This document shows positions 1-8,678 of a DNA stretch of 64,000 bases, one piece after another. The notes under the pieces are model-generated. The model was not told the DNA's origin, searched no databases, and saw only the letters and a list, made by a program, of their open reading frames with translations. The DNA comes from Bremerella sp. TYQ1 (lineage in GTDB: Bacteria > Planctomycetota > Planctomycetia > Pirellulales > Pirellulaceae). The DNA lies in contig NZ_CP083740.1 of assembly GCF_020150455.1 (NCBI RefSeq), forward strand, positions 2,790,001 to 2,854,000, read 5' to 3'. The translations under genes were made by a program, and so were the position numbers. Numbering within the stretch: the first letter of the stretch is position 1; every line of letters begins with the position of its first letter.

Positions 1-55
1 CTCGCTATGGATCAAACCAATTGTCCCCCTTCATCACTTTGGAGACCCGCGACTA

Positions 56-574
56 ATGAACACGCAAACCACCAAGAAGCCTCGCGAATACTTCGTACCT
101 GAGAAACAGCTTGGCGAGGCTTACAAGTTTATCCGCAACGCACTGTCCACGCTTGCCACAGGACGAGAGGACATTGACTTCAGTCGAATGGAACTGTGCT
201 ACGAGCAAATCGATCGACCGTGGAACCTGGTAGCCAGCGATGTTTACAGCGTGCGACATGCCAACGAACTGGAAAACGAGATTGCCCAGATCTCGAAAGA
301 AGAGCATGACGAAGCAGTTGCCGACGCTAACGATATTGCTTCACAGATTGAAAATCTGCGTGAACAGATCCGCGATGCCCAGCATCGGCTTATGGCTGCC
401 AAACGCAAAGCGGATAAATGGGCCTTTCCAACAGGCCGACTGCGACAGCTGCAGTCAGACAACCCCGATCTCTTCGCGGATATCGAAGAGTTGAGCGAGG
501 GCGGCAGAATGGCAACGGAACGGCCATGCAAGGTTGCCGTGCTGCACGAAATACGGGCCGCTCTCCAACGCTAA
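56..574 (+). CDS. Unknown coiled-coil protein, paralogue of the next gene
   Basis: A 172-residue protein I do not recognise. The start follows a GGAG at about 41-44. Residues about 80-130 are rich in Glu/Gln/Lys/Arg and should form a helix or coiled coil. It contains NPDLFADIEEL near residue 140, which matches NPTLFADLDQL in the following gene. The N-terminal halves also align (a Y-F start, then a helical FIRNA/FIREA segment and an LCYEQI/LEAAYGRI segment), so the two are diverged tandem duplicates. No transmembrane segment or enzyme motif is visible. The location next to phage morphogenesis relics suggests an accessory phage protein. Confidence 0.6.
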   Translation: MNTQTTKKPREYFVPEKQLGEAYKFIRNALSTLATGREDIDFSRMELCYEQIDRPWNLVASDVYSVRHANELENEIAQISKEEHDEAVADANDIASQIENLREQIRDAQHRLMAAKRKADKWAFPTGRLRQLQSDNPDLFADIEELSEGGRMATERPCKVAVLHEIRAALQR

Positions 575-629
575 CCTGTGGCATTTGCTCCCCTTTAATC
601 CATCGACACCAAATAAGAAGCCCAATCCC

Positions 630-1109
630 ATGACTGAGAGCCAAGCAGAGACATCGTACTTTTCCGGACCTGGCACGCGACGTGAGGCCGTTGTCTTCAT
701 TCGCGAGGCATGCCAGGCAATGTCACAAGGGGACCATCATGAGGTTGATCTCCCCATGCTCGAAGCCGCCTATGGCAGGATTGGTCGCAACTGGCAGCGA
801 CGGTCAGCGGACTTCGCTGCGATGAAAAACCACATTAACAACATCAAGCAGCTGGGAGAGAGTATGGGCGGCTTGGACTTCAATCAGTTGCGGCAGCTAA
901 GAGACGATGCGGATGCCCGTTACCAGCAGGCCAAAGAGGAAAGAGTAGCAGCCCGGCAACGGCTTAACGGTGCGAGCCATCTCGATGGAATGATTAAGAC
1001 CATCGAAGAGAACAATCCAACGCTGTTCGCGGATCTCGATCAACTATGCGGCAAGGCCCACCCTTCGACGGAAGCAGATGTTCCACTGAAAGAACAATCG
1101 TTGCCATAG
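630..1109 (+). CDS. Unknown coiled-coil protein, paralogue of the preceding gene
   Basis: A 159-residue protein. I chose the ATG at 630 because the protein from here aligns with the start of the upstream paralogue, while the longer open frame covers the intergenic gap. It shares the FIREA helix, an LEAAYGRI-like segment, a charged helical middle and the NPTLFADLDQL signature near residue 135. The function is unknown. The two genes are 55 bp apart and co-directional, so probably one transcript. Confidence 0.6.
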   Translation: MTESQAETSYFSGPGTRREAVVFIREACQAMSQGDHHEVDLPMLEAAYGRIGRNWQRRSADFAAMKNHINNIKQLGESMGGLDFNQLRQLRDDADARYQQAKEERVAARQRLNGASHLDGMIKTIEENNPTLFADLDQLCGKAHPSTEADVPLKEQSLP

Positions 1110-1343
1110 CGGCGGATTGTCTGCCATAAGAACACACCCCTACCCCCTGGCCTGCCAGAGGGGGAGGGCGGGTCAAATCCTCCCCGGCTGGCACATAAGA
1201 CCGCCCGTTTAAGCGTTTACGTTTTTTGGCAAAAAACGATAGGGGGGGTAAATCACTGCCAATGGCAAAAAGGCGAGGGGGGTAGGCCCTCAAGATTTTC
1301 CCTTCGAATGAGTTCTTGTAGCCGGAGACAGGCTGAGCAAACC

Positions 1344-1595
1344 ATGCAAAACGGCGCTCTCACTTGTGATCCTCGGAAGCCTCTTCCGGCCGCGGTCGTG
1401 CGACGTGTTCGCCTTCCGTGGTCGGATGGCTTTCGATTTAGCTGTTGGTGGCTCGACGGTCCTTCCCTCACTGTCTACAAACCAGAAACAGTCGCTGGGT
1501 TTCGTGAGTGGCAATACAAGGATCATCCAAGCGCCGAGTTCATCGATATGCTGCTTATCGACTTCTTTCGTGCAGTCAAGCTGGAAAACAACTGA
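1344..1595 (+). CDS. Small unknown protein upstream of the S49 protease
   Basis: An 83-residue open frame with a C-terminal part of normal protein composition (WQYKDHPSAEFIDMLLIDFF). It stops 9 bp before the protease start, which suggests translational linkage. The N-terminal quarter reads poorly (CDPRKPLPAAVVRRVRLP), so the true start may be further in. The preceding 230 bp (1110-1343) hold only G/C-rich runs and no gene I can support. The function is unknown. Confidence 0.4.
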   Translation: MQNGALTCDPRKPLPAAVVRRVRLPWSDGFRFSCWWLDGPSLTVYKPETVAGFREWQYKDHPSAEFIDMLLIDFFRAVKLENN

Positions 1596-1604
1596 GGCCG
1601 TGAA

Positions 1605-2573
1605 ATGAGTACTAACGAGTTATTGCCGCTATTTCGAAAGAATGAAGTACTTGCGATTACCTCGGAAGGTTACGACCAGATGGTTCGTATGGCGGAATCT
1701 GGAAAGAAGATGCGTGATGCCGCAGGGCCAGCGGCTCGAGGGACTGTTGCAGTTATCCCGATTAAAGGCCCGATTCTCTACTTCGATTCTTGGATGGGCG
1801 TCAATACGAACCGTATTGGCGATGCTATTGAGGCAGCCGCTGACAGCCCGAGAGTTTCCAAGATCGTTCTCGACATCGACAGTCCAGGCGGCACATCGTA
1901 CATGACGCAGGAACTATCAGATCGAATCCTTGTGGCTGGCGAAAAGAAGCGGATTGAAGCGGTTGCCAATCCTTTGTCGGCCTCTGCTGCCTACTGGATT
2001 GGCAGCGCGGCTCATCGTCTCTACGCAACACCATCAGGTGATGTCGGCAGCCTCGGCACCTATCAGATGCACGTTGATTATTCCAAGGCAATGGAAGATA
2101 TGGGCATCCAGGTCACATTCATCCACGCTGGGAAAAATAAGGTGGAGTGGTCACCTTATCACGAGCTGAAGCAGGAAACCATCGATCATGCCCAAGAGGA
2201 GGTGAACCAGGTCAATGATCTGTTCATGTCCGATGTTGCCCGCAACCGTGGTGTGCCCAAGTCGGTTGTAACCAGTGCAGCGTGGGGGCAAGGAAGGACG
2301 CTCATTGCTTCGCGGGCTCTAGCGGTTGGCATGATCGACGGCATTCGTACGCTAAACAACGTGGTCTCTGACAGGCCTTCCAAGACCCATACACGTAGCG
2401 TGGCTGCGATGAACACTCAAGCACAGATTACCGACTTGTTAAATGAATCCTGGGAAAATGGCTATTCGAGCCGGTTTACCCCCGTCAATGATGGGTTGCG
2501 AGATCAGATTGTAACGCGCCGTCGTGATCGGGAGCGGGCTACTTTGGCAATGGCGAAGCTCACTCAGAAGTAA
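1605..2573 (+). CDS. S49-family serine peptidase (phage head-maturation protease type)
   Basis: A 322-residue protein with the SppA/phage protein-C fold signature: VLDIDSPGG near residue 90, a turn with the probable nucleophile in PLSASAAYWIGSAAHR near 123-138, and a GDVGSLGTYQ stretch. Residues to about 250 match the single-domain phage enzymes that cut scaffold inside the procapsid. A later KNKVEWSP segment lies where S49 enzymes carry the catalytic Lys, though I cannot assign that residue with certainty. Phage versions normally lie between portal and capsid genes; here neither is present and a tape-measure gene follows at once. A cellular SppA-like role is possible but less likely from context. 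Confidence 0.8.
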   Translation: MSTNELLPLFRKNEVLAITSEGYDQMVRMAESGKKMRDAAGPAARGTVAVIPIKGPILYFDSWMGVNTNRIGDAIEAAADSPRVSKIVLDIDSPGGTSYMTQELSDRILVAGEKKRIEAVANPLSASAAYWIGSAAHRLYATPSGDVGSLGTYQMHVDYSKAMEDMGIQVTFIHAGKNKVEWSPYHELKQETIDHAQEEVNQVNDLFMSDVARNRGVPKSVVTSAAWGQGRTLIASRALAVGMIDGIRTLNNVVSDRPSKTHTRSVAAMNTQAQITDLLNESWENGYSSRFTPVNDGLRDQIVTRRRDRERATLAMAKLTQK

Positions 2574-2622
2574 ATGCTCTGCGCTGGATTTTAGAGCGAA
2601 GCGCAAACGGAGATGATTGATT

Positions 2623-3918
2623 ATGGCCGGAACGGTAATCGCCAACCTGAAGATCATGCTATCGGCCAGTTGGGCGAAGCTGAAGAGCGATTTTGGCAAG
2701 GCCAGCAAAACCGTACGAGGTTTTAGGACCCAGGTCGCCTCTTCGATGCACGATCTTGTCAGTGCTTTTGGTGGGCTTGGTGGCGCAGCCGGTCGCCTCA
2801 CTACACAGATCGCAATGCTTCATGCTGTACTCGCTCCGCTTGAAGCCACCGTAGCAGCCGTTGTTGCAGCACTGGCTTTGCTGTTCGCCGGGACTATGTT
2901 TGCCGGTTGGGGCGTTACAATCGCCGCTCAAGCGGAGCAGGCTGAAGTAGCCATGACCACAATGCTGGGCAATGCTCAGCATGCCAAGGCAGTCATGAGC
3001 CAGGTCGAGCAGTTCGCCGCTGAGACGCCGTTTCAGACCGACGTGCTGACCAAGTCGGCCAAGATGCTCGCCGCATTCCAGTTCCAAGCGGGAGATATCA
3101 TTCCGACGCTTCGGATGCTAGGGGACGTCTCCGCACTGATCGGTGCCCCGATCGACGAGATGGCCGAACTGTTCGGCAAGGCCAAAGTCCAGGGCCGCCT
3201 CTTCATGGAGGATATCAACCAGTTCCAAGGGCGTGGCGTGCCCATCATGCAGGCTCTGGCGGACGTCATGGGGGTCAGCACCGAAGAGGTGCGAAATCTG
3301 GTCTCCGAAGGGAAAGTGGGCTTTGCCGAGTTGCACGCTGCATTCTCTTCGCTTACGTCCGAAGGAGGCAAATTCCATAACGGGATGATCGCTCAGTCGG
3401 AAACGCTCGCCGGTCTGTGGTCGACACTCAAAGATCAGTTCTCGTTAATTGCCAAGGACATTGGGCAGGACTTACTGCCCATTCTGAAAGAATTGACGAA
3501 ATATGCGGTTGCTGGGATGCGAGGATTTAGAGATGGAGTCCGCGGCGTGAAAGAACTTCTTGGACTTGATGGAGGTAAAGTCTCGATCGATCTCCCCAAA
3601 GAAGATTTCTCGAAGGCAACGGAAGGCTTAAAACAGGCTCAAGAGTCTTTAAGGGAAGGTACGAAAGAGATCAAGAAGAACACTCTCGATGTTGCGAAGA
3701 TTACCTCTGATGTCCAACGGATGCAGTTCGCAAGTCCGGTCGGTGCGTTCAACCGTTACACAACGTCAGGTTTTTCGGCAGTGGAAGCGGCCAAGCGAGC
3801 AAGTATCAATGAAGAGAAGCGTGAGATCGAACTACAAAAGCGAATTCTTGATGCGATCAAAGAGGGCAACACAATCGCGCTCAGCAATCGCGTCACTGTC
3901 CATCGACGTAGGATGTAG
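2623..3918 (+). CDS. Tape-measure-like phage tail protein, short
   Basis: A 431-residue protein with the N-terminal region of phage tape-measure proteins: an LKIMLSASWAKLK start, a long hydrophobic stretch near residues 70-110, then the conserved ETPFQTDVLTKSAKMLAAF, a GAPIDEMAELFGKAKVQGRLFMEDINQF-type segment (residues about 180-207) and GRGVPIMQALAD. The start at 2623 follows GGAG at 2609. Most tape-measure proteins are longer because length sets tail length; this one ends soon after the conserved module, with a helical tail. It is unrelated in sequence to the 687-residue tape measure at 49.5 kb. It may be a truncated relic or a protein adapted to another use. Confidence 0.7.
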   Translation: MAGTVIANLKIMLSASWAKLKSDFGKASKTVRGFRTQVASSMHDLVSAFGGLGGAAGRLTTQIAMLHAVLAPLEATVAAVVAALALLFAGTMFAGWGVTIAAQAEQAEVAMTTMLGNAQHAKAVMSQVEQFAAETPFQTDVLTKSAKMLAAFQFQAGDIIPTLRMLGDVSALIGAPIDEMAELFGKAKVQGRLFMEDINQFQGRGVPIMQALADVMGVSTEEVRNLVSEGKVGFAELHAAFSSLTSEGGKFHNGMIAQSETLAGLWSTLKDQFSLIAKDIGQDLLPILKELTKYAVAGMRGFRDGVRGVKELLGLDGGKVSIDLPKEDFSKATEGLKQAQESLREGTKEIKKNTLDVAKITSDVQRMQFASPVGAFNRYTTSGFSAVEAAKRASINEEKREIELQKRILDAIKEGNTIALSNRVTVHRRRM

Positions 3919-3920
3919 TC

Positions 3921-4259
3921 ATGAAGGCAAGTGAATTTCTTATCAGTTACGAGCAAACGTATCCAGAGAAGAGTTCGGTCGAAGGTCTCTTTGTAGCTTT
4001 CAATTGCTTTCGCGAAGCGAGCCGTCAAGGAGTTGAGCTTTCAGACGAGAACTCGGGAGACCTTGCAAACATGTGGGCATTACGTGCCAGACAACTATGG
4101 GAACAAATTGAAGGACTTGATGAGGAGTCCGACGCATTGACTAGGCGCAGTAATGCCGGAGAGATAATTCCTCCAGAGGAATATGCCAAGTTGGCGACCA
4201 GGGTAATCAAGATGTACCGCAAGGCAATCGATGAGCAGATCCTGATTCCCAAGTCTTGA
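3921..4259 (+). CDS. Unknown helical protein
   Basis: A 112-residue, mostly helical, acidic protein starting 3 bp after the tape-measure stop, so probably co-transcribed and translationally coupled. It has no signal peptide, membrane segment or cysteine motif. Its position matches small minor tail or chaperone-type genes after a tape measure, but no family is recognised. Confidence 0.55.
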   Translation: MKASEFLISYEQTYPEKSSVEGLFVAFNCFREASRQGVELSDENSGDLANMWALRARQLWEQIEGLDEESDALTRRSNAGEIIPPEEYAKLATRVIKMYRKAIDEQILIPKS

Positions 4260-4324
4260 TTGCCGATTTCTCCGAGACACAATAGGGCCACGTTAAATCA
4301 TGGTCACTCTCGGGGAAACGTTCG

Positions 4325-5224
4325 ATGACATCGGAACAGCAGGTAAAGTCTTTTTGGGATAAGCACGGTCGCAAGATCATCCTCGGGGCATTCGTCTTTC
4401 TCTTTGCCCTCTGGATAATTCATCCATTCATCGTTTCCGGCATGCTCTTCATCATCGGCCGGAACGACACGCCAGCCAATCAAGGAACGCTTGGGGATTC
4501 CTACGGCGGGCTCAACTCGCTTCTATCTGGTATCGCAATGATCGCGGCCGTATCCGCGGTACTGATTCAAACCTTCGAATTCAAAGCCCAGAGGGAAGAA
4601 CTAGGCCTTTCGCGCGAGCAGCTAAGACTTCAACTCGAAGAGATGCAGCAACAGCGAGAGGAAATGTCTGCTGCAAATAAGGTCAATCAAATTCGACTTA
4701 GTTTTGATAAGAGCGTTCACGAATACAGTATTCGGAAGGACTTTCTCGCACTTTTTGACGAGTTCCATTCCGATGAAATGAAGGATGCAAAGAACACGGT
4801 CTATTGGCTCAAACGGACAAAAAAGCACAACGACATAGTTCCGTACATCCTGCACGCCCTAGATCCCAATCTGGCTCCTAGTCCTCATGAAAACTTTAGA
4901 CCCAAAGATGGGATAACAAATGATCAGGTCAAGACTAGTGCTAAGCGTGCTTTAAACCTAATCGCGTTTTATCATCGACTGGCTATTTCTCAGTTGGAAG
5001 AGAGATATTTTGCACATTTCATTGAGTCGATTTGTGATCATCGAGAGATTCTTGAAGACTACGTACTTCAGTCGCAGTCCGCATTTCCTACCGCAGCACC
5101 GCCATGGACTTATACGATACCTATTTTAATCGATAAGGCAGTCTTGATGGCGCACATGTCTGGCAAACACCAACAACTGATCAAAGAGACTGCGGAAGTA
5201 CAGTCCAATGAAGAGGCGAACTAA
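4325..5224 (+). CDS. Putative phage abortive-infection protein (AbiC-like membrane protein)
   Basis: A 299-residue protein with two membrane segments (about residues 19-41 and 62-81). Between them lies a GDSYGGLNSLLSG motif, then a repetitive Glu/Gln/Arg coiled coil (about 85-118) and a cytosolic helical domain with an LALFDEFHSDEM segment. This order, with a GD(S/T)(F/Y)G-LN motif before the second helix followed by an REEL-type coil, is typical of the putative AbiC family of phage-exclusion proteins. The gene stands alone with its own 65-bp upstream gap, as cargo genes often do. The family assignment is moderately sure; activity is inferred. Confidence 0.6.
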   Translation: MTSEQQVKSFWDKHGRKIILGAFVFLFALWIIHPFIVSGMLFIIGRNDTPANQGTLGDSYGGLNSLLSGIAMIAAVSAVLIQTFEFKAQREELGLSREQLRLQLEEMQQQREEMSAANKVNQIRLSFDKSVHEYSIRKDFLALFDEFHSDEMKDAKNTVYWLKRTKKHNDIVPYILHALDPNLAPSPHENFRPKDGITNDQVKTSAKRALNLIAFYHRLAISQLEERYFAHFIESICDHREILEDYVLQSQSAFPTAAPPWTYTIPILIDKAVLMAHMSGKHQQLIKETAEVQSNEEAN

Positions 5225-5247
5225 ATCACTTTGGCAAGCTCACCAAT

Positions 5248-5529
5248 CTACTTCTGTCTCTTTCTTTTTCGCTCTGATTCTATTGCCCCTAACCTGGCAA
5301 TCGTCTTGAGCTTCCTTCGCTTTGATTGCGGTTCATCAACTGGTATCTCAAACCGAGCGAATTTGGTTAAGTCATCATGGAGAACATAGGCTGTTTTTCC
5401 CAGCCAGACTCGGCGTAGCCCCTGCTTGAACCAGTTGTAAATAGTGCGTTGTGAGACGCCGAGTTTTTCAGGAAGATCCTTAACCCTCGTCATATGATCG
5501 GGGTGAATCCGCTCGATTTGAATTCCCAC
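5248..5529 (-). CDS. HTH DNA-binding protein, excisionase/AlpA-like
   Basis: A 93-residue protein with a helix-turn-helix near residues 13-40: VKDLPEKLGVSQRTIYNWFKQG followed by a short strand WLGKTAYVLHDDL, the winged-helix layout of excisionase and MerR-like proteins. The C-terminus is strongly basic (KRRKLK...RKRKRQK). It lies convergent to the AbiC-like gene and could be the excisionase or regulator of element A. Confidence 0.6.
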   Translation of the reverse strand: MGIQIERIHPDHMTRVKDLPEKLGVSQRTIYNWFKQGLRRVWLGKTAYVLHDDLTKFARFEIPVDEPQSKRRKLKTIARLGAIESERKRKRQK

Positions 5530-5722
5530 GATAAGGGCACAGCCAATTTACGATTCTTGAGTTTGGCGAATTCAGCGGCTCTTCCCGCCCTTAGCAATAA
5601 AACGAGTTTTCGCGATTAGAAAGTCAAGCGATTAAAGACAACGTGACGATACAAGAACCAGTGTAGGCAGCAGCAACTGCCCATTTACAATTCCATCACG
5701 TTCTATTTGAAAGGGATTTCAA

Positions 5723-5881
5723 ATGGCGAAAGCATTGCTTTCAGGCGTGGTGGCAATCGCTCTTGGCCTTGGCCTCCATTCCTATGCAAAATTGCATGGG
5801 GATGATTGGGTTATCGATCTTGGTAGCGATGCCATCCGTCTCATAGAGCAACTGATCGGCGTTGTCGAACGGTTTTCTTGA
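5723..5881 (+). CDS. Small secreted or membrane-anchored protein
   Basis: A 52-residue protein beginning MAKALLSGVVAIALGLGLHS, a good signal anchor or signal peptide, followed by an acidic amphipathic helix (IRLIEQLIGVVERF). An AAGGGA sits about 10 bp upstream of the ATG. No family is recognised. It is an orphan between two minus-strand genes. The 155 bp after it (5882-6036) hold no gene I can support. Confidence 0.5.
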   Translation: MAKALLSGVVAIALGLGLHSYAKLHGDDWVIDLGSDAIRLIEQLIGVVERFS

Positions 5882-6036
5882 GTCAAATGAGATTTGCGAC
5901 CGCAATAAAATGCGAGAGCGAACGAAGGCCGGCCCACAATGGGTCGGCCTTATCTATATCCACAAAGAAAGAACGCGGACAACTCGGCGTCTGGGTGTAT
6001 ACACCCAGTCAGCTAGCGATACTGGGAACGGCAATG

Positions 6037-6666
6037 TCAGGAAGCACCATAGTTACTTCGAACCGTTCTCTGGAATCCATCGATTTCATCAACCAGCACA
6101 CGCTCAATATGCTCAACCATTTTGGATCTGTCCTGAAGGAATTCGCCGGTTGCCATCATGCATGGAAATGGCTGACTTGCATGACCCGTTTTACCGGGAT
6201 CCATAATAACGGTCAGTCGTACTTCTGATGCCGCACAATGCAGAAACAGTGCGATCGAAGCATCGTTCTCTCCAGAGAACTTGTAGGACATGGATAGTAT
6301 GACGGTCTTTTCTCCGCCACGAATGTGCTCTTCGTCGTCAGGCCCTCGAAGAACTCCACCTGGAAACTCAGTTTGAATTATTTCCAGAGCCGGTTTGATG
6401 GTATCGCGAAACAACGCATGCCCCAGCCGCACTGATTCACTAAGAGCCTTTCGGTTCGCATCTTCGATCTGCTTTCTCTGCCGCTCCTCTTCCGCTTTTC
6501 TTGCGGCTTCCTCCTCTTGTTGTCGCTGAAAACTCTTGTCGACTTTCTCAGTTTTACGTTTGAACCGGCTGGCAAAATCGTTTCCGTCGCTCAAATCTAA
6601 TCCCCCCGAGCAATAACCTGGGAATTGCACAACAGTGGTACCAGGAACAGTACGACGATGGTTCAC
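6037..6666 (-). CDS. Unknown protein with charged coiled coil
   Basis: A 209-residue minus-strand protein. Residues about 35-75 form a strongly charged helix (QQEEEAARKAEEERQRKQ), followed by an alpha/beta region with strands such as EKTVILSMSYKF and SEVRLTVIMDPG. I preferred it to the overlapping plus-strand frames because its composition is protein-like throughout. No known family or catalytic motif is visible. Confidence 0.5.
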   Translation of the reverse strand: MNHRRTVPGTTVVQFPGYCSGGLDLSDGNDFASRFKRKTEKVDKSFQRQQEEEAARKAEEERQRKQIEDANRKALSESVRLGHALFRDTIKPALEIIQTEFPGGVLRGPDDEEHIRGGEKTVILSMSYKFSGENDASIALFLHCAASEVRLTVIMDPGKTGHASQPFPCMMATGEFLQDRSKMVEHIERVLVDEIDGFQRTVRSNYGAS

Positions 6667-7138
6667 CTATCATCCCGTAGCAGTTCCGCCATCGTGCAAG
6701 GATACCGAAACGCTGCTACGCATGCACGCAGGTATTCTATGTTTTGCAACGCCTCATTTTGCCTCAGGGCGTTCTTGATTTCCCAAGTCCCTGTTGACCG
6801 AGACGCCCGAATATCGCAAATTGAAAGTTCCTGATTTGGTCCTGAGAGCGTGATAACTCAAAGGATTGAAGCCAACTTGTTACAATCGGGAAATAACTAT
6901 GTTTGTACGTAAGTACAAAGGGCAACAGCCCGAGCCTTCGTGCGTCCGTTCATTATTTGAGATCCGTCAGAGGACGGGGAGAGAAGACGACGCGTCCCTG
7001 GGTAACAACAGGGATTATCACCCGGGGGTTCGGGCTGTTGCCGTATCGGTACGAGCGAAGCGATCCAACTGGGGGATGTCGCGGCCATGGGGCTGGACTC
7101 CCCTTTTTTCGTGCGCTCGGCCGGAAAGGTCATTTTCG
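6667..7138. other. Non-coding stretch, no gene supported
   Basis: This 470-bp stretch lies between a divergently oriented unknown gene and the next plus-strand gene. An open frame runs through its right half in phase with the following gene, but its composition (many Arg/Trp/Cys/Ser) argues against translation. I see no clear hairpin or repeat. Confidence 0.4.
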
Positions 7139-7756
7139 ATGACGGCTCAAGAGCGAAAGACGGAACGAGACGGAGCGAACGCTCAACAGGGTATCGCCTC
7201 CAACCAAAGTGAAGCCTCCGAGACTACCATTAAGAAACTCGAATGGAGTCCCGAGGTTGCCCCAGGTCTTCGGGTTCAGTACTGTGCAGACACAGCTCTC
7301 AATGGTGACGATGGCAAGCCTGATCCCGATTCTCTCGGACAAGTGTACAAGCTGTTGTACGAGGGCCATGTAGACCGAAATCAAGGCGAGCGTTTCGAAC
7401 TGCTGGCCAATATCGACACGCGGAAAAGAATGGTGGTTGAAGTTGCTGCAGATCGCCTCAGATCTGCGGCCGCGGAGCTTTTAGCAGTTGCGGAGCACCT
7501 TTGCCCAACTGCTCTTGAAGATCTCCCCACGCTGCTTGTAGAAGAGTTGCAGCCAGATGGAAAGCGGGCTCGAGTGATCGAGATGGAAGATCCGCGAATG
7601 CTCTTCTGCCGACATCATGCGGAGTACCTTCGCAATGGCAACACGACTCGGGCAATCGTTTGTCCTGAGCCTGGTATAGTGCCAGACTTCAGTTTCACCG
7701 ACAAGGGATTGCAGCGAGAGATCGACGCCGGAAAATACGGCACCGCTGCGGACTAA
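7139..7756 (+). CDS. Unknown protein, element A
   Basis: A 205-residue protein. The ATG at 7139 was preferred over upstream in-frame starts because protein-like composition begins here and GGAAAGG lies about 12 bp upstream. The sequence is acidic and helical; VYKLLYEGHVDRNQGERFELL and AAAELLAVAEHLCP look like packed helices. No family or motif is recognised. Confidence 0.5.
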   Translation: MTAQERKTERDGANAQQGIASNQSEASETTIKKLEWSPEVAPGLRVQYCADTALNGDDGKPDPDSLGQVYKLLYEGHVDRNQGERFELLANIDTRKRMVVEVAADRLRSAAAELLAVAEHLCPTALEDLPTLLVEELQPDGKRARVIEMEDPRMLFCRHHAEYLRNGNTTRAIVCPEPGIVPDFSFTDKGLQREIDAGKYGTAAD

Positions 7757-7847
7757 TCCACCGATAGCCGGTCCGAGAGGCATTCCCCAGTGAGCCTCTT
7801 GGGCTGGCAATTTCGATAACTCCGCTTGCCCTGAATGGGGCTGAGTT

Positions 7848-7985
7848 CTAATGGCTGGCGAGCAGTTGGTAAAAACCAGCAAAGCCACCAACAGCCAAGA
7901 ACTGCAAGACGACAGCCCAAATGAAGGCAACTTGCACGTATCTCGGTTGTTTCGATAGCCACTTGAAGAATAATTCCAAGACCAC
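7848..7985 (-). CDS. Small single-span membrane protein
   Basis: A 45-residue peptide starting at GTG with AGGAG about 8 bp upstream. After an amphipathic start (VVLELFFKWLSKQPRYVQV) it has one hydrophobic segment, AFIWAVVLQFLAVGGFAGFY, and ends in LLASH. It was found by reading the short frame directly. The good ribosome-binding site and clean topology support it. Function unknown; small membrane proteins of this type are common in phage-like islands. Confidence 0.45.
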   Translation of the reverse strand: MVLELFFKWLSKQPRYVQVAFIWAVVLQFLAVGGFAGFYQLLASH

Positions 7986-8084
7986 TTCACGTTCTCCTAT
8001 AGACGATCTGCGCAGCAACAGGCATCGAAGTCATCGACTATCAAGAGAGTTCGCCTTTAACGATTTTGAGGAAGATTTAGCCCA

Positions 8085-8579
8085 ATGACCGGCACAAAGA
8101 AAACCCCTGAGAACGCCAGCTTTGTGGTTTATGAACTCGAGGCGCTAAGGAAGTCGTTCGAAATCTTGATTGAGCTGCAGAAGGACTCACGAATTGGCAC
8201 AGGACACGGCCCCAACAGTAAATGGGAAATCAACATTCACCTGGAATCGTTTCTATTGCATTTCCGCCAACTTCGAGATTTCTTCTACGGCATTAAGAAT
8301 CCCCACAGGGATGACCTATTTGCTACTGACTTTATCACAGACTGGGATGAAGAGTGCCCATCCTTCATTGCTGACTTGCGAGGCAAACTCAATGCTTCTC
8401 TCGCACATATCTCTACCCAGCGTTCTCAATACATGCCTCCGAATGATGACTGGGAGCTTGAGAAAATGACTGCGATGCTTCGCAAGACGATCGACAAGTT
8501 TGACCGCAAATGTATAGAGGAAGGAATATCCAGCTGGTTTGACTACCCTCAGCGACTCGGCACACAGGACTCGAACTAG
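8085..8579 (+). CDS. Unknown cytosolic helical protein at element A right end
   Basis: A 164-residue soluble, largely helical protein with two histidine- and aromatic-rich helices (HLESFLLHFRQLRDFFYG, then KNPHRDDLFATDFI). No catalytic motif is clear, although the helical bundle with conserved-looking R and H could be a HEPN-like fold. It is the last gene before a strong terminator and the attachment site, the usual cargo position. Confidence 0.5.
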   Translation: MTGTKKTPENASFVVYELEALRKSFEILIELQKDSRIGTGHGPNSKWEINIHLESFLLHFRQLRDFFYGIKNPHRDDLFATDFITDWDEECPSFIADLRGKLNASLAHISTQRSQYMPPNDDWELEKMTAMLRKTIDKFDRKCIEEGISSWFDYPQRLGTQDSN

Positions 8580-8643
8580 CCAAGCAGATTTGTGGGCCCA
8601 AACATGTAAGAGCCCGGAGATCGACATGCTCACCAACGGAATT

Positions 8644-8675
8644 AAGAAAAGCCCGGCAATACCCGGGCTTTTCTT
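8644..8675 (+). terminator. Bidirectional intrinsic terminator
   Basis: A 13-bp perfect stem (AAGAAAAGCCCGG pairing with its complement) and a 6-nt loop. The A-rich 5' side and T-rich 3' side make it work in both directions. It closes the last gene of element A. Confidence 0.85.
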
Positions 8676-8678
8676 TTG

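Noticed and set aside
1605..5224. Element A as the left half of the 28-60 kb prophage moved apart
   Set aside because: The prophage has its own complete protease, capsid and tape measure; the element A tape-measure-like protein is unrelated to it in sequence, so they come from different phages.
5862..6228. Two plus-strand frames of about 115 codons
   Set aside because: They overlap a minus-strand gene with a clear charged helix and strand pattern; their own composition is irregular and they overlap each other.
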